Shown piece by piece: positions 1 to 9,423 of a DNA stretch of 64,000 nucleotides. Each line of letters begins with the position of its first letter. Within the stretch, counting starts at the first letter, position 1. Source of the DNA: Parendozoicomonas sp. Alg238-R29. GTDB taxonomy: Bacteria; Pseudomonadota; Gammaproteobacteria; Pseudomonadales; Endozoicomonadaceae. The stretch spans positions 28,944 through 92,943 of the forward strand of contig NZ_CAMZOG010000008.1 in NCBI RefSeq assembly GCF_947331445.1. The letters are read 5' to 3'. Made by a program: the position numbers and the translations under genes. The notes under the pieces were generated by a model. It made no database searches. It was not told the origin of the DNA and saw only the letters and a program-made list of their open reading frames with translations.

Positions 1-2
1 CC

Positions 3-110
3 GTGATGTTTGAAAATCTCGAACGGTGCAAAGCCCTGCAGGATGAGCGCTACCGAATGCGTTTCAGAACATGTCGGGAGCAGGCTGCCGAAACGACACG
101 CTTCAATTAA
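3..110 (+). CDS. C-terminal end of an unknown gene (partial)
   Basis: A reading frame is open from the left edge of the window and stops at TAA 108-110, giving about 35 residues rich in Arg and Glu. The 5' part lies outside the window, so no family can be named. It is convergent with topB and separated from its end by about 260 bp in which I see no gene. It may be chance open frame. Confidence 0.3.
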   Translation: MMFENLERCKALQDERYRMRFRTCREQAAETTRFN

Positions 111-370
111 ATATTTCCAATAAGAAGTGACATTTAAGCAAAACGGAGGCCGTCAGAACCCCTTCCAACGGAGCCAACACCAATGTCTTCGCTTCGCCGG
201 GGTAAGCATCTGTGCATTCCCTTCTCGGCGCAAACCATAAATCACCCGAAATGCCAGACCAGATGGGCTGTATCAATGGCAATATTTTTCCGGCGTATAA
301 AGATCAGACACTTTTCGATATGGCGTTTTGCTTTGTCTGGCAGCCTGCTTGGCAGTTGTCGGCATCAGCA

Positions 371-2476
371 TCAACTTCCACGTGGCGCATTGCCAAACAC
401 AGCTCCGTGGCGCTGCTGGAGTTCACGCAAATACTCTTCCAGCCTGTCCAGCTGGCGGCCGACAAATTTATCCCGCTGCTCACAAGCTGTTATATCTTCA
501 CTGCGTAATTCGCTGATGCGATTCAGCCAGTCTTCCCATACTGCTGTGGTTTCCACCTGCACCAGCCACGGTGGCAAATCATCCACCAGCGCCTCACCTT
601 TTGGTGTACTTTCCAAACGTCCGCCTTTTCTTTCTACAAACTCTCTAGCCAATAGAGTTTCCAAAATGCTGGAACGGGTAGCTGGAGTGCCTATGCCGGC
701 ACTGTCCCGAAGTAGTTTCCTTAACTGCGGATCACGAACAAAACGGCCAACAGATTTCATCGCCTTAATGAGTGTACGATCCGTAAACCACGCAGGAGGT
801 CTGGTTGTTCGGGTTAACAAACGTACTTCCTGAAGTGGCGAGGGCATATGTTTCTGCACAGGTATTGGCTGAACCAGTGATACTTCATCTTGGGATTTCT
901 TGTCTTTCGGAAAAGCCTGTTGCCAGCCGGGGTCAAGTACGACGTTTAATGTTGTGGTGAAACGACTGTGACTGTTACCCAATAAATCTTCTGCAGGAAC
1001 GGCAATAGTCAACTTCTGCTCACGTATTTGAGCGGCTGGCCACATCGCCTGAACATAACGACGGGCAACAATCTCGTAAGCCTGCTGCTCATGTCGGGCC
1101 ATCCGTTCCAGATGAGCAGCTTTGCGGGTTGGAATTATTCCATAGTGCTCCATGGGTTTAGTGGTGAAACACGAAGGTCTGAACGGTGCATATCCAGTAT
1201 CCTGCCCGTTGTGTATATCTCTGACTCGCCCCGCAGCCATTTCCAGAGAAGGGAGACGAGACAGGTGTTCCAACACCGGATTTCGTTCATTGGGCTCATA
1301 CAACGAAACCGGTAGTTCCGCATGTTCTGTTCGGGGATAAGTTACTAACCCATCGTTGTACAGCTTTTCAAGGACCTGTTGTGCCTTGGATGCTGTTAGA
1401 CCTGCTGCCTTGTGCATCTCAGCCTGAAACTCGGCAAGGTCACAAGGCATGGGTGGCTGACGTTTTAAATCACGGGTTTTGCTACCCACAACAATCGCCT
1501 GACTAGCGACTAATAAAAGCCTGTCCCGGAAGTTATTCACTTCCTGCTCACCCACAAATAACGGTGTATCCAAAGGTTCTGGAGAACCTTCTCTGACGAT
1601 TTTCCTGGAGGGTTCCCACTCCACACCGACGGGCATGGATTCAATAATCTCTGCTGTGACTGGCGGATTGTAACGGGCAGAGATAATCTGCCCTGCCAGA
1701 TCAAATAACCCATCAATTAAAAAATGGTCTTTAGGAACAAAGCTCCGAATCTCCCGACAACGTTGTACCACAAGAGAAAGTGTTGGTGTTTGTACACGAC
1801 CAACTGAGACTACAGACTTACGCCCAGAGCCCTGTCCAAGATGGTTACCCATTTTTCCGTGGCGGGCATAACAGGTGAGTGCACGAACAACGAATTGGTA
1901 AGCCCAGTCTGATCTGGCCCGCGCTTCCGATGCACGAAACCAGGATTTCATTTCCTCTCCACTTTTCAGGCGATTAAAGGTTTTGCGAACTGCTGTTTTA
2001 TCCAACCCATCCACCAACCAGGCATGGCGAACAGCCCCACGAAAGCGACAATGTTCCAATAAGTGCCAGGCTATGGCGGTTCCTTCCCGATCCGGGTCGG
2101 TACTGACAATCACTTCTCCCGCACCTTTCAGGTGCTGGCGAATAACCTTCAAATATTGTGTTGGCGATTTGCCTTTTCGGCCTTTCTGGGGCTGGGATAC
2201 CCGAAGATCAAAACTTCTTGGAATAGGCAGAAGCGTGGCAGGATTACTCCAGCTAGCATCAGGCTTTAATTCCTGTGGCTCCATCAATTCAAGCAAGTGA
2301 CCGGATGCCCAAACAATAGTTACCGGCTTACCGTTCAGCTTGCCAACGCCGGAATCACCCTGAATGCGCCACCCCATAGCTTCTGCGATTTGCCGGGCCT
2401 GATCCCGCTTTTCAGCCAACACGACAACAGGTTTGCCATTTCCCTGCGACTGTTTTCCTGTATTGGTGCTCGCCAT
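371..2476 (-). CDS. topB: DNA topoisomerase III (type IA)
   Basis: Type IA topoisomerase that cuts one strand through a 5'-phosphotyrosine and decatenates or relaxes DNA. The Toprim domain occupies about residues 16-160, with the acidic motif STDPDREG at 125-132. The catalytic tyrosine is Tyr380 in the sequence TYPRTEH; most chromosomal enzymes have YPRTD followed by a small residue. At 701 residues it is longer than the roughly 650 of E. coli TopB and lacks obvious C-terminal zinc fingers. That variant form is often found on integrative elements and plasmids, so an element-borne origin is possible but nothing else here proves it. No strong ribosome site precedes the ATG. The 290 bp between this gene and the next one upstream contain no convincing gene. 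Confidence 0.93.
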   Translation of the reverse strand: MASTNTGKQSQGNGKPVVVLAEKRDQARQIAEAMGWRIQGDSGVGKLNGKPVTIVWASGHLLELMEPQELKPDASWSNPATLLPIPRSFDLRVSQPQKGRKGKSPTQYLKVIRQHLKGAGEVIVSTDPDREGTAIAWHLLEHCRFRGAVRHAWLVDGLDKTAVRKTFNRLKSGEEMKSWFRASEARARSDWAYQFVVRALTCYARHGKMGNHLGQGSGRKSVVSVGRVQTPTLSLVVQRCREIRSFVPKDHFLIDGLFDLAGQIISARYNPPVTAEIIESMPVGVEWEPSRKIVREGSPEPLDTPLFVGEQEVNNFRDRLLLVASQAIVVGSKTRDLKRQPPMPCDLAEFQAEMHKAAGLTASKAQQVLEKLYNDGLVTYPRTEHAELPVSLYEPNERNPVLEHLSRLPSLEMAAGRVRDIHNGQDTGYAPFRPSCFTTKPMEHYGIIPTRKAAHLERMARHEQQAYEIVARRYVQAMWPAAQIREQKLTIAVPAEDLLGNSHSRFTTTLNVVLDPGWQQAFPKDKKSQDEVSLVQPIPVQKHMPSPLQEVRLLTRTTRPPAWFTDRTLIKAMKSVGRFVRDPQLRKLLRDSAGIGTPATRSSILETLLAREFVERKGGRLESTPKGEALVDDLPPWLVQVETTAVWEDWLNRISELRSEDITACEQRDKFVGRQLDRLEEYLRELQQRHGAVFGNAPRGS

Positions 2477-2769
2477 AAATTCACTGCGGACACGCCGCCA
2501 AAGACCTGTATAAATTAACAGTCTTCTAAATTAATCTATTTTTGCAGATAAGGCCAAACTCTTAACTTAAAGAAGCTTATCGGTCTCAAATCATTAACAG
2601 CCTTTTAGAAGTATTGGCTTCAAGTAACGGAGTGTATTTCTGTCCTGATCTCTCGCCAAGCTGGTCTATGATTGTCTCGCCCGTTCAAGCAGTACAGGCA
2701 ACGCGGCTATCAACTACCTGAAAAAAGGATGGAGCTGGATGTTTAGCTCGTAATCAGTCTGCAGAAATC

Positions 2770-3261
2770 TCAATGCTTTGGTTTTTCCAGATGCTTAAGT
2801 GGCAGCTCAGTTCTGCTGATTGGAGCACGCAGTACAAAACTGGAATGGGCACCGGTTACACCTTCCAGCGGTGTAATTTTGTTAAGCAGGAATTCCTGGT
2901 AGTACTCCATATCCGGCACCATCACTTTTAACATGTAATCTGCTGCCTGCCCGGTGATGAGGTGACATTCCACAACCTCAGGATAATCTCGCACATGGTT
3001 TTCAAAATTGGCGAACCGTTCTGGGGTGTGACGATCCATACTGATATGGATAAAGGCGGTGAGTTTGAGCCCTAAAGCACCTGGAGTTAACCGGGTAACG
3101 TGATCCTGAATAATCCCGCTTTCCTCCAAAGCCTTAACCCTGCGCAAACAGGGGGATGGAGACAGCCCGATGCGGTCAGCCAGCTCCTGATTGGTTATAC
3201 GGGCATTCTTCTGGAGTTCTTCCAATATTCGAAGATCATATCGATCAAAGTTAACACTCAT
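2770..3261 (-). CDS. Lrp/AsnC family transcriptional regulator
   Basis: A 163-residue DNA-binding regulator that probably senses an amino acid. The N-terminal helix-turn-helix (DLRILEELQKNARITNQELA, then SPSPCLRRVKALEESG) is the Lrp signature. The rest is the RAM/AsnC ligand and oligomer domain. A start 13 codons upstream (3300) is possible, but the extra residues do not fit the family, so the ATG at 3261 was chosen. Neither start has a strong ribosome site. It is divergent from leuA across about 320 bp, which makes leuA a natural candidate target. The length and the C-terminal domain resemble Lrp and BkdR proteins, and I cannot tell which. Confidence 0.9.
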   Translation of the reverse strand: MSVNFDRYDLRILEELQKNARITNQELADRIGLSPSPCLRRVKALEESGIIQDHVTRLTPGALGLKLTAFIHISMDRHTPERFANFENHVRDYPEVVECHLITGQAADYMLKVMVPDMEYYQEFLLNKITPLEGVTGAHSSFVLRAPISRTELPLKHLEKPKH

Positions 3262-3581
3262 TGCAGTACCAGCCACACAATTAAAATTATATTTCAACAT
3301 GGAATAAATTTAAGCCATATTATTGCCCAAAAAGGCACAATTGGCACCATATTAGCAATCATTCACCTCTTTATTTTATCTACTATATACCCGTCGCCAA
3401 AAGTGACTCCCCGCAAGATCCGGGAAGAACCTGACCACCACAAGTGCGATGGTTAGATAGCAGCCTTACCGAGGCCGCAAAAAACAGCCCAAAAGGTTGG
3501 AGAGAACACAAAATACTGAGAAGGCTGGTCAAGAATGGCCAGCCTTTCTACTTTCAGGGGGCAAGACAAAGAGGGGCAACT
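3262..3581. other. Divergent lrp-leuA intergenic region
   Basis: About 320 bp, AT-rich near the lrp side. It contains a hairpin just before leuA, described separately. No leader peptide with a run of leucine codons was found in any short frame, and no promoter boxes stand out with confidence. Confidence 0.5.
3521..3546 (+). promoter_or_regulatory. Candidate leuA leader hairpin / attenuator
   Basis: A perfect 8-bp inverted repeat (AAGGCTGG and CCAGCCTT, 10-nt loop) is followed by a short T-rich stretch. It ends 35 bp before the leuA ATG. This is the position and shape of an attenuator-type terminator, but the T run is weak and no regulatory peptide is visible, so the mechanism is unknown. Confidence 0.35.
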
Positions 3582-5279
3582 ATGGCCAATACAGAAATAC
3601 AGGGATCATCCCAAAAGACATTCAATCACAACAAATACCGGGCTTTCCCTCCAGTAAAGAAAGCAAACCGCCGCTGGCCCGATAACACCATAGAAACAGC
3701 CCCCCTATGGTGCAGTGTTGACCTCCGTGATGGCAACCAGGCTCTGATTGAGCCTATGTCCGTAGAACAAAAATGTCGTTTATTTCAACTACTTGTTGAG
3801 ATTGGTTTTAAAGAGATTGAAGTTGGTTTCCCTGCAGCATCCGGCCCGGACTTTGATTTTGTTCGCAAACTGATAAACGACAAGATGATTCCCGATGATG
3901 TCACCATCCAGGTGCTGACTCAGGCTCGTGAGCATTTAATCACCCGTACTTATGAAGCTTTAAGCGGCTGCCGCCGTGCGGTTGTTCATGTGTACAACTC
4001 CACCTCAACTGTCCAGCGTGAACAGGTATTCCAGCGTGACCGAGCCGGTATTATTAAAATTGCCGAAGAAGGTGCACGCTTGGTGGCCGAAGAAGCGAAA
4101 AAGCATCCGGATACAGAGTGGGTGTTCCAATATTCTCCGGAAAGCTTTACTGGCACCGAGCTGGATTTCGCCGTTGATGTTTGCAATACCGTTTTGAATG
4201 TGTGGCAGCCAACCCAGGAAAAGCCGGTTATTTTGAATCTTCCTGCCACTGTGGAAATGTCTACTCCCAATATCTTTGCCGACCAGATTGAATGGTTCCT
4301 CGACAATATCAATAACCGTGAATCGGTGATCTGCAGTGTTCACACCCATAACGACCGTGGCTGTGCTGTTGCTGCCGCAGAATTAGCAGTAATGGCAGGA
4401 GCTGACCGGGTAGAAGGCACTCTGTTTGGTAATGGTGAACGCACCGGTAATATGGACATCATTACTATGGCAATGAACCTTTATAGCCAGGGTGTTGACC
4501 CAACTCTGGACTTGTCCCGTTCCGATGATGTGATTCGTGTGTACACCGAAACCACTAATCTTCCCGTTCACCCCCGCCACCCCTGGTTTGGTGAACTGGT
4601 TTATACCGCATTCTCCGGTAGCCATCAGGATGCCATTCGCAAGTGTCTGCATCGTCGCAAAGAGAATGAGCCTTGGGAGGTTGCATACCTACCAATAGAC
4701 CCTGCGGATATTGGTCGCGACTATCAGGAAGTTATTCGCATAAACAGCCAATCCGGAAAGGGTGGGGTTGCGTTTGTTCTGGAGCAGGAAAAAGGTCTAC
4801 AGGCACCTCGCTGGATGCAGATAGCGCTTTCCGCTGCGGTTCAGGCTGAAGCTGAGAATAATGCGGCGGAGATTTCTGGTGATCAAATCTGGCAGATTTT
4901 CCAGAAGCGTTTTATGGCTAAGGAAGGTGGCTGGAGTATCGGTAATTATCGACTGGAACATTCCAATCTGGAAGATACCGTTGAAGTTGAACTCCATTGC
5001 CAGACCGACACCATCACCATAAACAGGAGTGGTAAAGGTCCTCTGGACGCCTTCTCAAATGGTTTGGAAAAGCTGGGAATACACCTCGATATTCTCGATT
5101 ACAGCGAGCATGCTCTCGACAATGGCTCTGATGCTCGTGCGGTCAGCTATGTACACGCCAGTATTAATGGTCAACGTTACTGCGGTGTGGGCATAGATCG
5201 GGATATTGTTCTTGCCTCCCTGAAAGCGATGCTTGCAGCCGCCAATCAGGCTTTAAAAACTGATCAAGCTATAGCCTGA
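3582..5279 (+). CDS. leuA: 2-isopropylmalate synthase
   Basis: First committed step of leucine synthesis: acetyl-CoA plus 2-oxoisovalerate gives 2-isopropylmalate. The protein is 565 residues, like the longer Pseudomonas-type LeuA. The catalytic TIM barrel begins at about residue 30. The metal and substrate motif SVDLRDGNQ lies at about residues 45-53, and the metal-binding HTHNDRG follows at about 280. The C-terminal 130 residues are the allosteric leucine-binding domain. The open frame extends upstream to 3444, but the ATG at 3582 has GAGGGG 5 nt before it and matches the usual N-terminus (KYRAFPPV). It is a single-gene unit followed by a hairpin. Confidence 0.97.
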   Translation: MANTEIQGSSQKTFNHNKYRAFPPVKKANRRWPDNTIETAPLWCSVDLRDGNQALIEPMSVEQKCRLFQLLVEIGFKEIEVGFPAASGPDFDFVRKLINDKMIPDDVTIQVLTQAREHLITRTYEALSGCRRAVVHVYNSTSTVQREQVFQRDRAGIIKIAEEGARLVAEEAKKHPDTEWVFQYSPESFTGTELDFAVDVCNTVLNVWQPTQEKPVILNLPATVEMSTPNIFADQIEWFLDNINNRESVICSVHTHNDRGCAVAAAELAVMAGADRVEGTLFGNGERTGNMDIITMAMNLYSQGVDPTLDLSRSDDVIRVYTETTNLPVHPRHPWFGELVYTAFSGSHQDAIRKCLHRRKENEPWEVAYLPIDPADIGRDYQEVIRINSQSGKGGVAFVLEQEKGLQAPRWMQIALSAAVQAEAENNAAEISGDQIWQIFQKRFMAKEGGWSIGNYRLEHSNLEDTVEVELHCQTDTITINRSGKGPLDAFSNGLEKLGIHLDILDYSEHALDNGSDARAVSYVHASINGQRYCGVGIDRDIVLASLKAMLAAANQALKTDQAIA

Positions 5280-5298
5280 TAGCTCTCTCCTGCCAAAT

Positions 5299-5321
5299 GC
5301 TGCCCTGTAACACAGGGCAGC
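5299..5321 (+). terminator. Hairpin downstream of leuA
   Basis: Perfect 9-bp stem (GCTGCCCTG / CAGGGCAGC) with a 5-nt loop, 20 bp after the leuA stop. There is no T tract, so it may be a weak or Rho-assisted terminator or a 3'-end stabiliser. Confidence 0.5.
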
Positions 5322-5419
5322 TTGCCGCCAGAATGGTGATTCATTATCTGGGGCTATAGGGTCTTCGAATGCCGTGATAAACTGCAGTGAAAAGAGACAG
5401 ATGTAAATTAATAATAAAA

Positions 5420-6271
5420 ATGATCCAACGTATTTCTGCTTTCTGTTTTATAACAACCGTAATGATGCTGACAGGGTGTGCCACACCTCTTGATCATACT
5501 AACCTCGTTAGTCAGATATCCCAGCAGATACACGCTCGCCCGGAAGTTATATCCACCAGCCATTTTGCTTTGCAGACGTTTCAGGTTATGCCCGGCACAA
5601 GCCAAACATTACGGGTATATATTGAAGGCGACGGTAAAGCCTGGGCACGACGTTCGCGCCCTTCCATGGACCCGACGCCAGAGAGTCGTCTGGTTCTGAA
5701 TTTATTGGCATCTGACCCGGCAACCGACAAAGCCTATATAGCCCGCCCCTGCCAGTTTTTTATGAATAGTTTATGCAATATCAGTGTTTGGACTGACCTG
5801 CGATTCAGTACCGAAGCCATTGATTCTGTGAATGAGGTTTTAAGCACTCTGAAAGCTCGCGGCAATTACAAGAAGATAGAATTAATTGGATTTTCCGGAG
5901 GAGCAGCCATTGCTCTTATTGCCGCCACCAAACGCAGGGATATTACATCCATCCGAACAGTCGCAGGCAATCTGGATCCGGCTTATATCAACAAGATGCA
6001 CAATGTCTCTTTTCTGCCCAAAGCCCTCAGCCCGGTAAAGTTCACCCGTGAGCTGGATGATATTCCCCAGTTGCACTTTTCCGGTTCCGATGACTCCATT
6101 GTTCCTCCGATTGTTTATACCGCTTATCGCACCTGGTTTGGTAAGCAGGATTGTATAGCGGGGAAAACGATTCCGGGAGCCACTCACCACAAAGGCTGGG
6201 AAGATACCTGGCAATCTTTACTGAATGAGCCACTTCCAGTTTGTGTTTCACTCCCTCCCCCTCTGAAATAA
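5420..6271 (+). CDS. Alpha/beta-hydrolase-fold lipoprotein
   Basis: A probable secreted or outer-membrane hydrolase of unknown substrate. The N-terminus is a lipoprotein signal with lipobox MLTGC, placing the lipidated Cys at residue 20. A nucleophile elbow GFSGG lies near residue 167. A GSDDSIVPP segment near 228 would supply the acid, and THH near 268 the histidine, which completes a Ser-Asp-His triad by position. A GTG at 5387 would add 11 residues; neither start has a clear ribosome site, and the ATG at 5420 gives the more typical signal peptide. It stands alone on the plus strand between leuA and another exported protein. Confidence 0.7.
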   Translation: MIQRISAFCFITTVMMLTGCATPLDHTNLVSQISQQIHARPEVISTSHFALQTFQVMPGTSQTLRVYIEGDGKAWARRSRPSMDPTPESRLVLNLLASDPATDKAYIARPCQFFMNSLCNISVWTDLRFSTEAIDSVNEVLSTLKARGNYKKIELIGFSGGAAIALIAATKRRDITSIRTVAGNLDPAYINKMHNVSFLPKALSPVKFTRELDDIPQLHFSGSDDSIVPPIVYTAYRTWFGKQDCIAGKTIPGATHHKGWEDTWQSLLNEPLPVCVSLPPPLK

Positions 6272-6333
6272 CAGGCAAGCCTGATATTCCTGAACTACCT
6301 TTTCTGGCGATATGAAAAGAGGGCAGTTTGAGA

Positions 6334-7131
6334 ATGCACTACTTGAGAATAAATGGCAGGGGAAATCTCTCAAGGTTAACGGCTTATCTTTGCTTCACTG
6401 GCACATTCATTCTCAGCATATTCAGTCACTCCGCTTGCGGGGAAGGGTTTCGGTTATTTGACAGCAACTGGTCGCCGGTCTCAGTCAATAAAACAGAACT
6501 TGGGTGGCAACATGTGTATCTATGTCACGGATGCAAACTCACACCTTCCTTATCCATTACTACATCACAGGGAACTATTTCCAATGAACCTTTAATATCT
6601 GAGTTCAAACGGGTTTACCGGGATGTATCCACTGAGCCTGATCTTATTCAAGGGCATCAGCGTTTTCATAGAATTCGGGCATCTGACCCAGTAACAGAGG
6701 GAAGTCCCCAGAGAGTTACTTATTTGATAACACGCTATGTCTCGCCAGATACAGGGAAATGGCATTATGTTCAGGTGTTTATTGAAGCCTCGCTTCAGGA
6801 AGATGCTCTTGCAGCAGAGCAAAAGTGGCTTGATCTTTTAACCAACGCCTATGTTCAGTCCAACACTCTTGAGCTATACGAAGATAACCACTCAGTTCAT
6901 ATAGATATTGCCCAACCAAAAACATCTCTTATTAATAGCCTTGTTGAAAAACTTGGCACCAATAAAATTATTGCGGGAGGCGCTCTGGTCTCCACTACGG
7001 CAATTGTAGTTTTTGGCGTTCGTGTCAGCCTGGGAGCGATGGGTGTTAGGGGTCCTTGCGGGGGAAATATAGCAACCTGCAAATGTACAGATGTAATGCA
7101 GGCAACACTGGGAGTTCCGCCTATCCATTAG
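6334..7131 (+). CDS. Unknown exported or membrane protein
   Basis: 265 residues, no family recognised. The first 35 residues form a hydrophobic signal or anchor segment followed by a Cys-containing stretch. A second hydrophobic segment near residues 212-235 (GGALVSTTAIVVFGV) is probably membrane-spanning. The tail is short with three Cys (PCGGNIATCKC). The ATG at 6334 follows GAGGG by 10 nt; a TTG at 6328 is the alternative. Its 3' end overlaps that of the convergent DUF1513 gene by 11 bp, so no terminator separates them. Confidence 0.6.
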   Translation: MHYLRINGRGNLSRLTAYLCFTGTFILSIFSHSACGEGFRLFDSNWSPVSVNKTELGWQHVYLCHGCKLTPSLSITTSQGTISNEPLISEFKRVYRDVSTEPDLIQGHQRFHRIRASDPVTEGSPQRVTYLITRYVSPDTGKWHYVQVFIEASLQEDALAAEQKWLDLLTNAYVQSNTLELYEDNHSVHIDIAQPKTSLINSLVEKLGTNKIIAGGALVSTTAIVVFGVRVSLGAMGVRGPCGGNIATCKCTDVMQATLGVPPIH

Positions 7132-8236
7132 TGGTACTAGACGCCATATGATTATCCCAGTTGGTATCCGGATACCGAAGGCGAGACGCTTCCTTCATGT
7201 CATATCCTTCATAGGAGTAAGTAATTAATTCACCACCACCATTGCTTACTGTAACTTGATTAGAGCCGGTTAATGCAGCACCAGCCACATCCGAAACATG
7301 GAAGCTGGCAATCTGGCGGCGAGCATTCATATTCCAGAACACTACCCGATTTCCTCTGGGCGTTGTTGTGACTGCAATCTGACTGCCCGGCAGACAAACA
7401 ACACTGGCAATGTACTGAGACAACCCCAGCCACTGATCATCTTCAGCCACCATGGGTTGAATAGCTTCACCCCGACGATGTAAAGCTACCAGAGGTTGGA
7501 TATCTGTTTTATCCCCTTGATACTGCATCCCGATAACAGCGGTTCCATCGTCAGCAACATCAAGATGGCGAATGCTTAACTGATGATGCCCAAAGCTTCT
7601 TTCTTCCAGCAATTCACCAGTATGTCTGTTGATATAACTGAGCTTTGGAGTCATCGACTCTAGGTTCAGCTTTTTACGGGGTTGGTCCGGATGGGTCAGA
7701 ATGCCTCCGTTTGCCACAACCAGCGTTTCACCATCGGGATGCAGGCGCAACTCATGACAACCAATCCCGCGGGAAGAAAATTCATCAATCCGACTCCAGT
7801 CACTGACTTGGTAGCCCCCGATAACGCCTTCACCCTTTTGGTAATTGTTTTCTGTCGTATACAGAAAGTTGCCATCAGGGCTGAAAACACCATGTCCGAA
7901 AAAATGTCTGTTTGGCGCTGCTTCAAGGGTGCGGCTTAAAGACTGATCCTCCAGATCAACAATATACATTCGCCGCCCTGGCCTACGGTCATGGCATACA
8001 GCTATTCGTCCAGAAGGATGCAGGCTCAACCCATGAGCACGGCCAGGAATATTCAGAATACGCTGCTGAACAGTTTCCGGAGAAAAGATGCGGATTGAAT
8101 ACTGCCCTTTTCGATCTCGAGCCACACTCAATAGTGGTGATACATTCTGGGAAAATGAACAACCAGCAAGCGAACCTGCTGCAATAGCAGCTCCGCTCAT
8201 TAATAACTGGGAAAGGAATTCTCTACGCGACAACAT
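7121..8236 (-). CDS. DUF1513 family Tat-exported lipoprotein
   Basis: 371 residues. The N-terminus carries a twin-arginine signal (SRREFL) followed by a lipobox (LAGC), so it should be folded before export and then lipidated. The rest has beta-propeller character, with short repeats such as HPSGR, SPDGN and HPDGE. It is the last gene of a four-gene set (imelysin, di-haem oxidoreductase, imelysin, DUF1513) that is conserved in many marine gammaproteobacteria and linked to iron supply. The separation from the upstream imelysin is 30 bp, so co-transcription under the Fur box at 12.2 kb is likely. The precise role is not established. Confidence 0.85.
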   Translation of the reverse strand: MLSRREFLSQLLMSGAAIAAGSLAGCSFSQNVSPLLSVARDRKGQYSIRIFSPETVQQRILNIPGRAHGLSLHPSGRIAVCHDRRPGRRMYIVDLEDQSLSRTLEAAPNRHFFGHGVFSPDGNFLYTTENNYQKGEGVIGGYQVSDWSRIDEFSSRGIGCHELRLHPDGETLVVANGGILTHPDQPRKKLNLESMTPKLSYINRHTGELLEERSFGHHQLSIRHLDVADDGTAVIGMQYQGDKTDIQPLVALHRRGEAIQPMVAEDDQWLGLSQYIASVVCLPGSQIAVTTTPRGNRVVFWNMNARRQIASFHVSDVAGAALTGSNQVTVSNGGGELITYSYEGYDMKEASRLRYPDTNWDNHMASSTTNG

Positions 8237-8266
8237 ACTGCTTTAACCGATTTTTCTGACTGTTGA

Positions 8267-9406
8267 TCAGTCACCATCATTGGAATTAAAACCGAGAGGG
8301 ATACCCAGTTTATCCGGCACTTGACTACCAACAAGGTTTTTCAGATTAGTGAGACTATCAATAAGCTGAGCTATCTTTTCCCGCTTGTCGCTGTCTTTAA
8401 CAGACTCTGTAAGTGTGGTGTTTTTCAGGGTTTCACTATTCACTATGCTTTCTGCATTATGGAATGCAGTTTTTACTTCTTTTGCAATTGCTCGACCTTC
8501 GTCATCAACGCCGGAAAGTCGATCATCCAGCCCGTATTCTTCTCCAGCTAAATACAACTGGTAAGAAGATGACAATGTTGTTCTCAAATGGTCCAGTGAC
8601 GTCTGGCTTCTCCAGGACTCTGCCAAGTAAGCATTACCGCTTTGGGCATCATCCTTGCCGTAAGGCATTTTCAGCTTGCGAATAGATGTTTCCAGAGAAG
8701 CATAGAGGCTGCTCACCAGTAGTCCGCTAACCTGATATAACTCTTCAGCACCTTCATACCCCTGCTGAGCCATTGCTTTTAACTCTTCAGGGTAACGCTG
8801 CTCCCCTTCCTGCCAACCACGACTAAGTCGTTTAGCATTGCGTTGCATATCACCAATAACCGCCAACAGATACTGACAACGCACAGGTTCGCCAGCTAGT
8901 GAGGACACTTCAGAATCAAACACCAGATATTCAACACCACCCAACCCACGCGCAACAACACTGGCCTTGGCGATATTGGCATCAGTCCACTGTTTCTTAC
9001 CTTTGTTCGCTATCTCCACAGCCGATTCTATTTTTTTGCGAATCAGGTTTTTACGGTCTGGCCAGAACTGGAACTTCCAGGCCATGCTGCCGAGAGTCAC
9101 TGGCCCAAAGTTGATAATACTTGCTGCCTGCCAGCTTCCCATAGCCGCTTTCCAGCTCTCCTGCACTTCCACTAAACCGAAGGAAGAAGGAGATTTGCAA
9201 TAACTTTCTGCGTGATCACTTAACAGGCTGAGGTTTTGTGAAAGACTGTCATACAGAGGTTTGACGACATTCGCCGTACTGATTGCCAGCTTAACCTCAG
9301 GCTCCTGCTCCGCAGGCTGGCAGCCAGCCAGCATCAGCATTGTCGTAATTGTTGCGGCAATTTTTTTGGGAAAGCTACAGCGAATCATTATTTGTATCTT
9401 ATACAT
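8267..9406 (-). CDS. Imelysin-family periplasmic lipoprotein, second copy
   Basis: A 379-residue imelysin-like (peptidase M75 superfamily) protein, expected in the periplasm and tied to iron uptake. Lipobox LAGC gives a lipidated Cys near residue 29. The helical imelysin domain fills the rest. The family motif GxHxxE is degenerate here: the matching place reads GLGGVE, so the histidine is missing while the glutamate is kept. That implies a different metal site from the first copy. The start at 9406 lies 17 bp after the preceding stop, with GGG 10 nt upstream; an ATG six codons later is the alternative. Confidence 0.85.
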   Translation of the reverse strand: MYKIQIMIRCSFPKKIAATITTMLMLAGCQPAEQEPEVKLAISTANVVKPLYDSLSQNLSLLSDHAESYCKSPSSFGLVEVQESWKAAMGSWQAASIINFGPVTLGSMAWKFQFWPDRKNLIRKKIESAVEIANKGKKQWTDANIAKASVVARGLGGVEYLVFDSEVSSLAGEPVRCQYLLAVIGDMQRNAKRLSRGWQEGEQRYPEELKAMAQQGYEGAEELYQVSGLLVSSLYASLETSIRKLKMPYGKDDAQSGNAYLAESWRSQTSLDHLRTTLSSSYQLYLAGEEYGLDDRLSGVDDEGRAIAKEVKTAFHNAESIVNSETLKNTTLTESVKDSDKREKIAQLIDSLTNLKNLVGSQVPDKLGIPLGFNSNDGD

Positions 9407-9423
9407 TATTTTCTAAACCCAAC

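Noticed and set aside
2640..2760. Short plus-strand frame ending at TAA 2751
   Set aside because: About 30 codons, no ribosome site, no family; could be a relic of an insertion sequence but cannot be supported.
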